Shown piece after piece: positions 56,801-64,000 of a DNA stretch of 64,000 nt. Numbering within the stretch: the first letter of the stretch is position 1; the number at the start of each line of letters is the position of its first letter. The translations under genes were made by a program, and so were the position numbers. Under the pieces are notes generated by a model that was given only the letters and a program-made list of their open reading frames with translations, ran no database searches and was not told where the DNA came from. Source of the stretch: Scolanthus callimorphus (lineage: Eukaryota > Cnidaria > Anthozoa > Actiniaria > Edwardsiidae); NCBI GenBank assembly GCA_033964015.1, contig CM066912.1:29412532-29476531 (forward strand), in the 5' to 3' direction.

Positions 56801-58590
56801 GTGTATGGATTTGAATTCACTAGTTAAATGTTTGGGTTGATAATTGAATTAGTCATTGTGAAAGGGGCAACTGTCATGGTCTATCATGGATTTGGTCTAA
56901 CTTGGGGTCATTTTAAGTAGCTTAAATGCAGTCAAACTCCCTACAAATCAACAAAATAATGGTCTACGTTTTATACCTAACCTTTCAGCTGCTAGATCAA
57001 TACAAATTTGGAGTATTTTCGTGTATAATCGAGCGGATGGAATTGGATTGCTAATTGGCATTTTTGATTTTCGAACAGGCTGAACAAGTTTCTTTTTCTT
57101 TTTAAGACTAATTTGAAACAGAATATAGGTTCGGAGTTGTTTCTGTAGAACACTTGTCTTATTTTAAAATATTTTGATGAAACAAACGTGACAGTGCCCC
57201 TTGAAGTCTTGGTAAAAATGGCTTATTGTGTGGTTCCAGAAATTATCCATAGGAAGGATAATAGGAAAGGATATATTTTCCATACAAATACTGTATTTTT
57301 CTTCGGGAATTCCAGAGAGGTGGGGGGTCACTTTTCAACACTCTTCCGGGGGGGGGGGGATATTTTCTGGAACCACACATTATTGATTTACAGGTAAGTA
57401 TATGGCTTATTATGGATTCATAGGTAATAACTAGATATTTACCTATTAATCCATAATGAGCCATATACTTACCTATTAATCCATAATGAGCAATATATTT
57501 ACCTAGAAATTCAATTCAATTCTATTGATCAACCCCAACCTTTCCCTGGAGAATTCAAATCCCTCCCCGACTTTTAGTTTGTTGAGAGCCATTATCCGAG
57601 TTAATTCCCTACGAATAACAATGGAAACCGCGTCAACTGTAAACTAAACTTTGTTAGTAGCTGATTATTTTGCAGAATGAAAAGATTTTAATAACAGTGA
57701 GAAGGCTTACGGCGCAGTTCAGCAGAGTGATCAAGGTTTGGCAACTTCGGGTTGGGAGTATATCATATTGTATATTGAAAATACGAGTTTTATCGAAGAA
57801 TTAAAAATTATTTGAATATTTGTTTTGGGTTAACCAGCCAACCTTGTTCATTGTATTGTTACTTACCTTTGTTCAATTTTGACGCGGGAGCGTTGTATTT
57901 GAATGGTTCAACATAGTCGCCGTCCGTTTCATCTATATAATCGCCTCTCTGGCTTTGACTATGGTGACGGCTTCCTTTCTCCTCAAATGGCAAAGACTGG
58001 CTGTTATCTATATCTGAATTATCAGGAGCGGCTTGGTATTTGTTATCATCTGTCAAATGAGAAGTGCAAGTATTCAGCTTATTCCACGTATTTAGGGATA
58101 CCTGTGGTTTTGGCGGGAATCGTGATGGGTGCGCCATGACAGAAGGAATAAATGTGGTTTTGGCGGGAAAGGTGATGCGTGCGTCGTGATAGAAGGGTTA
58201 CCTGTGGTTTTGGCGGGAAACTTGGTGCGTGCGCGCCATGACCTCATTTTCTCAACGAACCATTATTTTCATCTTACATGGTATGATGGCTCATGTAGCC
58301 ATTTGCGAAGTATACGGCTTTCAGAAAACAATAGATCGACTTGTTTCAAACAGTTGAAAGGGGAGAACTGTAAAGAGAAGTATTAAAACAGAAACAAAAG
58401 CTGTCGCTTTCTTACCTTTTTTGTTACTCTCTCTTTCCTCTCCAAAGAAGTCATCTGCAAACAAGAGTTCGAAAAGTTACTCATAAATTTATTTAGATGA
58501 AACAGTGACGTCATAGATTTTAGATTTCTAAGAGTACTTACCATTGGCTCGTGCCAGCGCAAGGATGAGAACGAACGCTAGAAATCTCAT
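40427..58590 (-). CDS. Nematocyst outer wall antigen (NOWA)-like gene, 13 exons plus a duplicated terminal exon
   Basis: Exons, minus strand: 58590-58542, 58454-58416, 58049-57867, 55386-54958, 54197-54174, 53635-53444, 52492-52295, 51068-50960, 50781-50717, 50028-49761, 49136-48946 (or from 49250), 48532-48292, then 46094-44521 or 41861-40427. Domain order is signal peptide, acidic linkers, SCP/CAP, C-type-lectin-like, a possible SEA-like module, Pro/Ser/Asp linker, minicollagen-type cysteine domain, Tyr/Gly/Met/Pro-rich region, final cysteine domain. Signal peptide, SCP, lectin and minicollagen-type cysteine domains is the known architecture of Hydra NOWA, a disulphide-linked capsule-wall protein. 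With the distal end the product is about 1140 residues. The frame fits at all junctions except exon 7/8 (one base short) and 10/11 (probably an A-run length error). Assignment is by architecture, not a search. Confidence 0.88.
42603..42830. repeat. Foldback element between the two NOWA terminal exons
   Basis: Ends 'aacacttaaacgcaagcgca' and '...gcgcctgcgttcaagtgtga' pair, with internal 'acgcttgcgtc' palindromes. The 2.7 kb between the two terminal exons also holds a 22-bp doublet 'tgatcattaaatacacagct' at about 43091-43136 and two 130-bp direct repeats at 43880-44110 ('ctgattggccaatagcccgc' type). A hairpin with 'gcgtaaatatgttttgggcc' arms lies at 44136-44216. Confidence 0.7.
43265..43500 (+). 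repeat. Uninterrupted copy of the repeat at 27010-27712
   Basis: Shares 'cagccgccattt', 'catcggctgatttag' and 'ttcgtcttctaat' with the ARP6-intron copy but lacks the hammerhead dimer, so it serves as the empty-site reference. Confidence 0.7.
44521..46094 (-). CDS. NOWA alternative terminal exon, proximal copy (two single-base frame breaks)
   Basis: Same acceptor context and phase as the distal copy and the same block order: WAPPPKPVKPMPCQP, Tyr/Thr block, CTQSPCPPQ, GKRSL, Met-rich, PPKPLVLPGFSYPFQS, and Tyr/Gly repeats. The repeats here are expanded to about nine GSSYGTGYGT-type units at 44925-45180. The exon ends in CSPVCTPATCDKKKCPKRCC, giving C-x3-C-x4-C-x4-C-x3-CC. Frame is lost near 46034, where the distal copy has one more base ('cgcatggg' against 'cgcaggg'), and again near 45724-45740. 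Adding one base at each gives 525 codons. Either assembly error or early decay is possible. AATAAA overlaps the stop. Confidence 0.8.
46787..47186. repeat. Foldback element in NOWA intron 12
   Basis: Ends 'aggcgaggtaaaacgggcaa' and '...ttgcccgttttacctcgcc' are inverted. The interior repeats 'gcgagacaagttgtttggtc' and 'acaagttgagcgatttt' directly and in reverse. Confidence 0.85.
48031..48252. repeat. Foldback element next to NOWA exon 12
   Basis: 'gggcagtcgcaaaaaa' and '...ttttttgcgactgccc' bound about 220 bp with repeated 'ccaccctggaatt' motifs. It ends only about 40 bp from the exon 12 donor. Confidence 0.8.
48292..48532 (-). CDS. NOWA exon 12: internal minicollagen-type cysteine-rich domain
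   Basis: Phase 1 in, phase 2 out, open across 241 nt. It encodes CPSSCAMSSTCASPCQSQCC (spacing C-x3-C-x5-C-x3-C-x3-CC), the same spacing as the distal terminal domain. A Pro/Tyr stretch (YYNPYNPYSPC) and a basic tail (PKQPKMMKFSVQRG) follow. The phase-2 donor (CAAA|GTAAGT) is compatible with both terminal exons, so this is the choice point for alternative 3' ends. Confidence 0.85.
48946..49250 (-). CDS. NOWA exon 11 with two possible 3' splice sites
   Basis: Acceptors at 49251 (TGTTTCAG) and 49137 (TTATTTTAG) lead into the same open frame, both needing incoming phase 2. The shorter form starts APAKPSKTYARVVIKC, the longer adds 38 codons beginning LPVSHARAPKKAGK. The common part ends AKITDIKLLPPG in phase 1. 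Exon 10 ends in phase 0 as assembled, so the junction needs one fewer base, most simply in the exon 10 run of eight A's. Confidence 0.6.
49555..49735 (-). repeat. Dispersed repeat 'gccaaaccgcggtttgttag' family, third copy
   Basis: Inverted relative to the copy at 15660-15862, in NOWA intron 10, close to the exon 10 donor. Confidence 0.7.
49761..50028 (-). CDS. NOWA exon 10: Tyr/Ser, Pro-rich and acidic linker
   Basis: Open from acceptor CAACAG (phase 2 in). It encodes STPKVQIAVTPLASPY, then YSSSNYGTQYYGKREY, a Pro/Ser/Thr tract (PTPSPSPSSS), an acidic run (DDDEDDEVMDDDMM) and a lysine cluster. It looks like an unstructured spacer between the lectin/SEA part and the cysteine domains. The A-rich end is a likely site of an assembly length error. 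Confidence 0.75.
50060..50255. repeat. Single arm of the 34.2-35.0 kb foldback family
   Basis: Matches one arm of that element ('ctttcgctacgaa', 'agcgtggctcc', 'gtgcgcaatta', ending 'ccgccagacta') without its partner arm. It lies in NOWA intron 9. Confidence 0.65.
50717..51068 (-). CDS. NOWA exons 8 and 9: possible SEA-like module
   Basis: Exon 8 (51068-50960) read in phase 2 gives IYSVRITLKVDIPFDNSF and LKYQDLIKKLTDS. Exon 9 (50781-50717) follows in phase 0 with LQKIFKDSKEAILAKSHF. A beta strand of alternating hydrophobics followed by two amphipathic helices resembles the start of a SEA domain, but no cleavage site is seen. This frame is preferred over another open frame in exon 8 because it joins exon 9 exactly. 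Exon 7 ends in phase 1, so one base is missing at 52295/51068 or a small exon lies between. Confidence 0.5.
51354..51437. repeat. Direct repeat with the copy at 51852-51935
   Basis: About 80 bp, 'catacccagtaaacgagcaa' through 'gggaagaggaaaatataaa', occurs twice 498 bp apart with one difference. It is in NOWA intron 7. The minus strand of each copy contains a good pyrimidine tract and AG (TTTTCCTCTTCCCTTTAG). Confidence 0.8.
51728..51827 (-). CDS. Candidate first exon inside NOWA intron 7
   Basis: ATG at 51827 opens MAEGDSPKPLYSNFLIQIEN and then KYKDVVFTVPSK, ending in phase 1 at a donor AAAG|GTGAGG. It lies between the two direct repeats. The composition is protein-like, and the end loosely recalls the start of a BTB domain, but there is too little for a call. 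It might be a nested gene or an alternative NOWA exon. Confidence 0.25.
52295..53635 (-). CDS. NOWA exons 6 and 7: C-type-lectin-like domain
   Basis: Exon 6 (53635-53444) and exon 7 (52492-52295) are both phase 1-1. Together they give CQKGWHEYKGDCYKLNKKKK, a helix region (SAKEDAQLADLKSYEVIQF), MWFGLNDRNQESIYSY, LDWKTGEPQGKNQNCVAIK and MSDVKCFDKKPFIS. This is the lectin-like fold: the WIGL core appears as WFGL and the first four cysteines are present. The calcium motifs EPN and WND are altered (EPQ, and no WND), and the last cysteine of the usual FICE end is replaced (FISK). Sugar binding is therefore doubtful and a structural role likely. Confidence 0.85.
52521..52755 (+). repeat. Dispersed repeat, second full copy
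   Basis: Reverse complement of 1693-1924. It lies in NOWA intron 6, 29 bp upstream (in gene sense) of exon 7. Confidence 0.75.
53105..53230 (-). repeat. Dispersed repeat 'gccaaaccgtggtttgttag' family, fourth copy
   Basis: Truncated copy in NOWA intron 6. Just upstream, 52900-53000 is a degenerate series of 'tcctggaa' words typical of a hAT-type element end. Confidence 0.6.
53692..53960. repeat. Foldback element in NOWA intron 5
   Basis: Arms of about 120 bp pair 'cccttcttcggcgtacgtcc' with 'ggacgttcgctgaagaaggg' and 'gcttcgatttgtttac' with its complement. An internal gap separates the outer parts. Confidence 0.8.
54174..54197 (-). CDS. NOWA exon 5: 24-nt microexon
   Basis: Between TTTTTCAG and GGAG|GTAAGC, phase 1-1, adding eight residues (DVCANQKG). 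It carries one cysteine that could pair with the lectin domain. Frame is kept whether it is included or skipped. Confidence 0.65.
54513..54935. repeat. Hairpin element followed by composite foldback element, copy 2
   Basis: 54513-54640 is a hairpin with 'acaatgtc' and 'gacattgt' arms inside 'aataactgctttta'-type flanks. 54645-54935 is the inverted copy of the composite element at 11532-11827. Both lie in NOWA intron 4. A poly-G run lies at 54306-54320. Confidence 0.7.
54958..55386 (-). CDS. NOWA exon 4: SCP/CAP domain
   Basis: The acceptor CTCAATCCAACAG at 55387 gives phase 1 entry. The frame extends further upstream, but only this acceptor fits exon 3. It encodes SCKKQVLDYINRKRKDHAAN, LGAQSFAGKMAKAGK, DAIRDICIRAYSTLQNYNW, SNADFVNMVWRKRKEVGIGC and KVYVHIIYD. 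The last two are the CAP signature (HFTQ..W...GVGC and the YxxCNY-type end). The histidine that begins the signature is aspartate here, the LQH histidine is absent and there is no GENL, so the usual metal-binding tetrad is lost. A structural role is likely. Confidence 0.9.
55472..55627. repeat. 19-bp minisatellite just upstream of the SCP exon
   Basis: About eight units of 'aagaaaccaaggcatttct', alternating c/t at one position. On the gene strand each unit ends TGGTTTCTTAG, resembling a 3' splice site. It sits about 85 bp before the acceptor that keeps frame. Confidence 0.9.
55765..55865. repeat. Hairpin element
   Basis: 'gagttaattaccgagattcg' with 'cgagaatcgaggtaattaac' and 'ccccaatacatccc' with its complement form a stem of about 45 bp in NOWA intron 3. 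Confidence 0.8.
57230..57382. repeat. Foldback element, TGTGGTTCCAGAAA family, copy 2
   Basis: Same family as 5225-5414 in reverse orientation, with 'tgtggttccagaaattatcc' and '...tattttctggaaccaca' ends, in NOWA intron 3. A 45-bp palindrome with 'tatggcttattatggatt' arms follows at about 57390-57475. Confidence 0.8.
57867..58454 (-). CDS. NOWA exons 2 and 3: acidic, low-complexity propeptide-like region
   Basis: Exon 2 (58454-58416) gives DDFFGEERESNKK. Exon 3 (58049-57867) gives DNKYQAAPDNSDIDNSQSLP, EEKGSRHHSQSQRGDYIDET and VEPFKYNAPASKLNK. Both are phase 1-1. There are no cysteines, and the region is acidic and likely unstructured, placed between the signal peptide and the SCP domain. 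Three direct copies of 'ggttttggcgggaa' in 58101-58235 lie in the intron between them. Confidence 0.8.
58542..58590 (-). CDS. NOWA exon 1: signal peptide
   Basis: ATG at 58590 encodes MRFLAFVLILALARAN, a compact signal peptide with likely cleavage after ARA, then donor AATG|GTAAGT in phase 1. Secretion is needed for entry into the nematocyst vesicle in the post-Golgi system. The promoter should lie to the right of 58590; no TATA box was assigned. Confidence 0.85.
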
Positions 58591-61226
58591 CTCTAGCGAT
58601 GAAATTGGAAATATTCCTAGCTCGTGTTCCCACCTGTTGAGATTTATAACAAATAGAGATTAAGCAAACGATTTCCGTATCATTATTTACCAACCATTCA
58701 CATGGATAGAGACAATAACAACCAAAGGTTGAAATTATTTTAAACGCCGTGGGGAACTAGTGGTTTGCTGACGTTTCGAGTTGTTAGACCTTCGACCGAG
58801 CAAAGTCCACCTAGTTTTTCCGCAAAGCTAGCTATACCATTCACAAGGATACATAATGAAATTATTCAAAGAAGGGATCCTAAAGCTAGAATGGGGCAAT
58901 GGAAAAGTAGGGGAGGCGAATGGTAAATGCGAGACTTTCCCAGACGGCGAGTTCAAGGTGGAAAACTTCGAGATCGAGACGATCCAAATTGCTCCTCGTC
59001 TCTTTGCGTTAATTTGTTACAAAACGAGATTGCGAGACAAGCTCTCTATAAAACCGAGAGTTGGCATTTTCAGAACGACCATTCGCCAACCCTGATGTTT
59101 TCGTAAAGTGCGGGCCACCCCTCTGTTCTCGTAAAGTGCGTGTCGCATTATCCAGTCAGTGCTAAAGGCACAACAATGAAAGCATAAAGACGTTGTAGAA
59201 TTTAGTTTTGGAAAACCTTTTATTTATCTTTGTCGATTGCAGTATTTCTGTTTTGCAATGTGTGGAAAAGGTTCGATGGACAAAAAAAATAAAAATAAAT
59301 CAACATACAAATTCGAGTTACCCTCTACCATACCTTTGCGCCGATCTTTAAAATTCGTATGAATTGTATTTGTATGTCTGAACTACTGATCTTTAAAATT
59401 GATAACGAAATCTTGATGTTTGATAATGTCAGATTCTAAAAAGGTCGTACATGAGATTACGATCTGTCAAATTGTTATTATTGATTTCTCGATGACGTGT
59501 TCTTAGATAAGGGTGACGAAAGCCCTTTACAGCCCGTTTTGCTTCTGTTTTCCCGTCAGAGGCCCCTTAAATTTCTCACTCAAAAATCAACGCCATGCTG
59601 AAAAGATTATTTGCTTCTTTTAAACGAAAACTGCATCTCCTGACTTATGCTTCATGCTTTTTCTTTTCCCCTTTACTCGTCATATGCCAGGATCCCACTT
59701 TCGTTGTTTTTTATACATTGACAGGTATCACTCTGATCATACCACAAACAATTCTTGTCTATTTAAAAACTCCTTTTTGTAGGTCAGTCCTCAATAATTA
59801 TATATTTATTCCTTCTGGCATTAAACTATTTTCGTTCTCAGATGCTAAAACTGTTAACCAGAGGAAGCAATAAATTCATTCTTGGTTGCAATTAGAATAA
59901 ATATAAGATGTTTCATTTGCAAGATCTGAAAATAGTGTATCCCGAGGAACTAAAACACAGAAATACTGGTTCTGAAACAGGCGGCAGAGTAGATTCTTAA
60001 CTGCTTTATTAATTACCAAATCATTATATAAGCCCAGATTAGTGTTACCCGCCAAACTACAATAGTTTGAAAAGTTTATAGACCAAGTCAAATAAGCTAC
60101 AAAAACCCAAAATTCCTCCTCTGCGCAGAACCTGATGTGTTTTCCTAATATTTACAATCATTTGACTTATGCTCGTTCACGCAACGCTTCACGTGAAAGA
60201 AGAACTAAGTAAATACCATCACCTCAGATGGACAAGTAACTAATCTACATCTGAAATAAAGAGCTTATCTCTTCGCATTGCTCGCTATAAATGGCAGGCC
60301 TTTAACGCAGAGATGAATATATTTCTTTTGCGTATTTTGTTGAACAGCAAGAGGTCATGTTGTATCATACATGAAAACGGTAAGATAAATCAAGTACGCA
60401 AAGTTAAATATATCCAAACAATCCAAGAAGATACTTCTTGAATCTGTAGTCGAACGTGATGAACTTCACCAATGTATAGATAATATATCTCTGGTTTGAT
60501 CCTACCGTTCACCTGAAGTCACGATTCCAGATTCCTCATATTCACAACTCCATTTCCCATTATTTCATGCCACCTATTTCGCCCAGTATTTTCTTTGTTG
60601 CGGTAAAACAAGTGCACGATGCTGTCTCTTTTCTTACCTTTCCGCTTGGTCTTTATTTCCTAGCGGAACGCCCCCACTACTCTTGTCTTAGAGGAATTCC
60701 AAACACTTGGCGATCCGAACCAACAGTGCACTGAAATGGTTCGTCTGACTTGGCGAGGAATCACATCACTGAGTTTGAATATTTCTTTCAATAAGTCACG
60801 TTTGTGTTTACCAATTTGACGAACCAGATTCTTCGAAGCCGATTTTATTTTGATGAACTCATTCTTCTAGTTTTCCGTAACAAAATAATAACAGGAAGAA
60901 CACGTCTAGTTCTTTAGCGTTTCCAAAAATTTCATAGAACTTCATAATCAGTGAATAGAAAAGTGTTTGTTGCTCGTGTTAAGCTTTAAATAGCAGGTTC
61001 GCGCGTTGAACTTTAATACGAAAAAGGTCACTTTAAAAAGTTTTTGTTTTTATATATAAAATGAATATTTCATGATCACCAAAAATTGTTTGCAAACTAA
61101 AGCCAATGACAGCGTTCCATTCTCCATGCTAGAGGTAATTCAATGAAGATGTCGTCTTAGCTTCTTCGTTCATAAAGGGCGACCGCTAGATCCGCGATGA
61201 ACAGAAGTCTTCTCCCCGTTACACAA

Positions 61227-61424
61227 TAGCTGTATTCACACTAGAGACGGAAAACTCGTCTGAGACGAGTTTTTTGTCCGGACGGAAAACTCGTCTTAGT
61301 GTGAAACCGGGACGAGACGCAGTTTTGACGGCAAATCGTCTGAATTCATAACAGACGTAAAACTCGTCAGACGGAAAACCCGTCATGACGAGATTTCCGT
61401 TCTCTAGTGTGAATACGGCTATTT
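61227..61424. repeat. Foldback element, 'attcacactagagacggaaa' ends
   Basis: Inverted ends 'agctgtattcacactagaga' and '...ctctagtgtgaatacggct', with internal 'gacggaaaactcgtc' palindromes. It resembles the element at 17653-17942 in design, with different core words. Confidence 0.85.
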
Positions 61425-62835
61425 AGTAGGTGCGAACTGGAGATTGCATCGTTTAGACAGAAATGCATCAGAAGTTTGTCTCACTCATAATAACTTGCGC
61501 AAGATTGTTTGCTTTTTTAGACTACTCGAAACCGCCGTGAAGAAGAGCCGAAGTAAAAGCCTTGGCTAAGTTCGTCTTATTGAGCTTCCTTTCTGTCGTC
61601 TCTTTTTTCAAGACTACGTAACGCTTTCAACTTTATTCTCCATATATTAGATCAATGCAATTGAGTTTTAAACATTCTCAGGATCGTGATCATAGTTTCG
61701 ACTCTCATTACCTACTTGTCTGGAAATCTATTGCTATTGTTGGGAGAACTTTTATGTTGAATTCTGCTAAGAGTAGAAAATCTACACCTGTACTAAGGAA
61801 CTTCCATTATGTAGCGACTTGTTATTTATAGTTTTTTTTCAATTGGAGGTGTAAGACAAGGGGGCGTTCTCACTGGTTTCATTCATTTGTTGATGTGGCA
61901 TTGCAACAAACTACATATGTTCTTTAACATCAGGGTTTAATCCTAGAGCTGGGAAATACTGTGGATAGTTTTGATTATTTTATTTACGCTTAGTTCTTAA
62001 TCCGTAATTAAAACTGGTGGTCAACTATGTATTTCTTTCTACAAAAATAACAACAGTGTTTGGCAATATGGAATCCAATGCCCGCCTTCTCTACCTTTGC
62101 TATGAACAAAATTAAGTTGGAAAGATCTCATTCATAGCATTGCCTTTAAGTACGCTATTTAGGCCGCTGTCTACAGCTTTTCATGCACTTGACCTCTTAA
62201 TTTCGAACGACCGCAATTCTGAAATTCGAAGTTTTGACCACTTGCTGTAGAAATATTAAAGTTTTTAAATAGTGCTAATTTACTGTAATCACAGTTAAAG
62301 TATACATGGAGGAGGATCATTAGCTTCTTTTTTTTACAATCACGTTTTTGCATTTAAAAAATAATGTTCTGCACTTTTCGTATTTCCCCTCTTCTTTCTT
62401 TTGAGACTAGACTACTTGATTTTCGAATCATTTGTCCTTTGTTACCAAGTCTGTTCAATATTTAATTTTGACGCACAATACTTTGAACAATTCTGTTGAA
62501 CTGCTCAGTTTGGTAGGTGCGGTCGCCAGGCCGTCGTAACGCGACGTGCGCGGTTGCTTGGCTCCTCTACTGGGAGGGAAGGGAGAAGATCGCGGGCGCA
62601 CCGAAAGCCCCACGGTTGGAAAACGAGGCGTATTGTTGAGTTATTGCCTTTAGTGCACTTTTTCGTTCAATTTGCAAAAAAAAAACGTCTGAGGAGGGGT
62701 TAAAGAGTGGAAAGCCTTCTTTGGGCCAACATGTCCTAGAATAAAATTGCTTTATTTTGTTACAATTGAAAAACAGTCGTATAATATTACAGGTAATAAA
62801 ATAATGTATTATTTAAGCAATAAAAGTACTTTCCG

Positions 62836-62992
62836 CGTGCTCTCTGGTTTCTTACAAACACGAGGGGGATGTTGGGAGAACTGATCAAAACTTGAAAGAC
62901 ACGAGCCGCAGTCGAGTGTCTTTCAAGTTTTATCAGTTCGACCAACATTCCCCGAGTGTTTGTAAGAAACCAGAGAGCACGCGGAAATTATT
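62836..62992. repeat. Near-perfect hairpin element
   Basis: 'ccgcgtgctctctggtttct' to 'agcacgcgg' form arms of about 70 bp through 'tgaaagacac' and its complement, with a loop of under 15 bp. Confidence 0.9.
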
Positions 62993-63274
62993 TTTATTGC
63001 TTTTAGAAAATAACATACACACGCGCGACAGCCTTGCGTGACAATCGTGTTTCTCAGGTCTCTTACAAACACGCCTTTTAACCAATCAGAATGCGCAAAA
63101 TCACCATATAAAATGGGTGTTATTTTCTAATAATTATTACATTTTACATCAATTATCACAGTATCTTTTAGGTGTGTCTTAGAAAAAAATTAAAATTGGA
63201 TATATTAATATTTTGCTATACTTGCTTTTGTCATATTTTACCTTATATAAGGTGTATATATCTTTATATAAGGC

Positions 63275-63762
63275 CAGCTTACTTTAACTTCAAGGCTAAC
63301 AAGCCTAAAAAATACATTGGAGAGAAAAGAAAGGGGAGCACCGCCCCTTTCACAGGGAATTTCTGCAGCAACCCATTCATGAGAAAAGCTGAATTTCTCA
63401 TGGCACATGTTTGCCCATGGGTAAAGCAAACATTTCCCATTCTTGTGTCATGGGAAATTGAGCTTTTCCCATGGGTTTCTGCAGGCATTCCCTGTGCTCC
63501 CCCTTGGACTACCACCACCAGCTTACTTTAACTTCAAGGCTAACAAGCCTAAAAAATACATTGGAGAGAAAAGAAAGGGGAGCACCGCCCCTTTCACAGG
63601 GAATTTCTGCAGCAACCCATTCATGAGAAAAGCTGAATTTCTCATGGCACATGTTTGCCCATGGGTAAAGCAAACATTTCCCATTCTTGTGTCATGGGAA
63701 ATTGAGCTTTTCCCATGGGTTTCTGCAGGCATTCCCTGTGCTCCCCCTTGGACTACCACCAC
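63275..63762 (+). repeat. Exact-looking 244-bp tandem duplication
   Basis: Two copies start at 63275 and 63519 ('cagcttactttaacttcaag') with no difference I could see. Each contains 'ctgcagcaacccattcatga' and an inverted 'tttcccatgggtttctgcag', so each copy is itself a foldback. Long frames here are duplicates of each other and not genes. Confidence 0.9.
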
Positions 63763-64000
63763 CACAAAGTACGCACCCCCCCCCCCCCCCCCCCCAGTAT
63801 GTACCACTGTAAGTTCAGGGTGGGTAGCATGAGATCAGTTTTTCCAGGGTGGGTACCCTGTAGCGGAAGTGAAAAAACCATGGAATTTCAAGGGTAGTAA
63901 ACTTGATTAAAGACCCTTTGCCTGATGGGTGTGACAATGTTATGATCTGTTTGTTGTGCTGGTCTAATACCGGAAAGAACTTTCAAAATAACACCATTAG

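Larger units (their letters stand above)
58591..64000. other. Intergenic region without a recognised gene
   Basis: Mostly A/T-rich sequence upstream of the NOWA gene. A short plus-strand frame at 59595-59873 has hydrophobic character only, without family resemblance. Identified content is the elements at 61227-61424, 62836-62992 and 63275-63762, and a poly-C run at about 63777-63795. Confidence 0.6.

Noticed and set aside
59595..59873. 92-codon plus-strand hydrophobic frame
   Set aside because: AT-rich composition alone gives such frames; no recognisable domain.
63172..63832. 119- and 129-codon plus-strand frames with identical cores
   Set aside because: They are the two copies of the 244-bp tandem duplication read in the same frame.

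Overview
This is a stretch of nuclear genome from a cnidarian, most likely an anthozoan and plausibly a stony coral. Genes are split by GT-AG introns, intergenic and intronic DNA is crowded with short foldback (MITE-like) elements, and the right half holds a nematocyst outer wall antigen (NOWA) gene, a type known only from stinging-cell animals. I saw no prokaryotic features, rRNA, tRNA or CRISPR.

Layout. (1) 0.8-2.1 kb, plus: the last three exons of an unidentified single-pass membrane protein. (2) 3.8-5.9 kb, minus: a complete five-exon NME5 (nucleoside diphosphate kinase homolog 5). It is head to head, across a 337-bp presumed bidirectional promoter, with (3) 6.2-9.2 kb, plus: a complete five-exon SNRPE (small nuclear ribonucleoprotein E). 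(4) 12.7-13.2 kb, minus: an unrecognised small CxxC ORF. (5) 13.8-16.2 kb, minus: a divergent two-exon homeobox gene with an N-terminal EH1-like repressor motif, followed by an array of five duplicated exon-like cassettes. (6) 18.3-29.6 kb, plus: a 15-exon ARP6 (actin-related protein 6) gene, recognisable end to end but with two single-base frame breaks. (7) 29.6-40.4 kb: no complete gene, many foldback elements and two tandem arrays, plus one orphan signal-peptide exon. (8) 40.4-58.6 kb, minus: the NOWA gene. (9) 58.6-64 kb: nothing coding that I can support, with hairpin elements and a 244-bp tandem duplication.

The NOWA gene is the centrepiece. It encodes a signal peptide, acidic linkers, an SCP/CAP domain, a C-type-lectin-like domain, a possible SEA-like module, a Pro/Ser/Asp-rich linker and minicollagen-type cysteine-rich domains. 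It ends in two tandemly duplicated 1.4-1.6 kb terminal exons. Each has the same acceptor phase, its own stop codon, an overlapping AATAAA and its own terminal cysteine domain. They look like mutually exclusive ends rich in Tyr/Gly, Met and Pro. The distal copy is open; the proximal copy carries two single-base frame breaks.

A caution runs through the window. Four confirmed one-base losses (two in ARP6, two in the proximal NOWA end), and two further phase conflicts in NOWA, may be assembly indels rather than mutations. Exon coordinates were assigned by reading splice sites and frame by eye, and homology calls come from remembered family sequences, not from searches.
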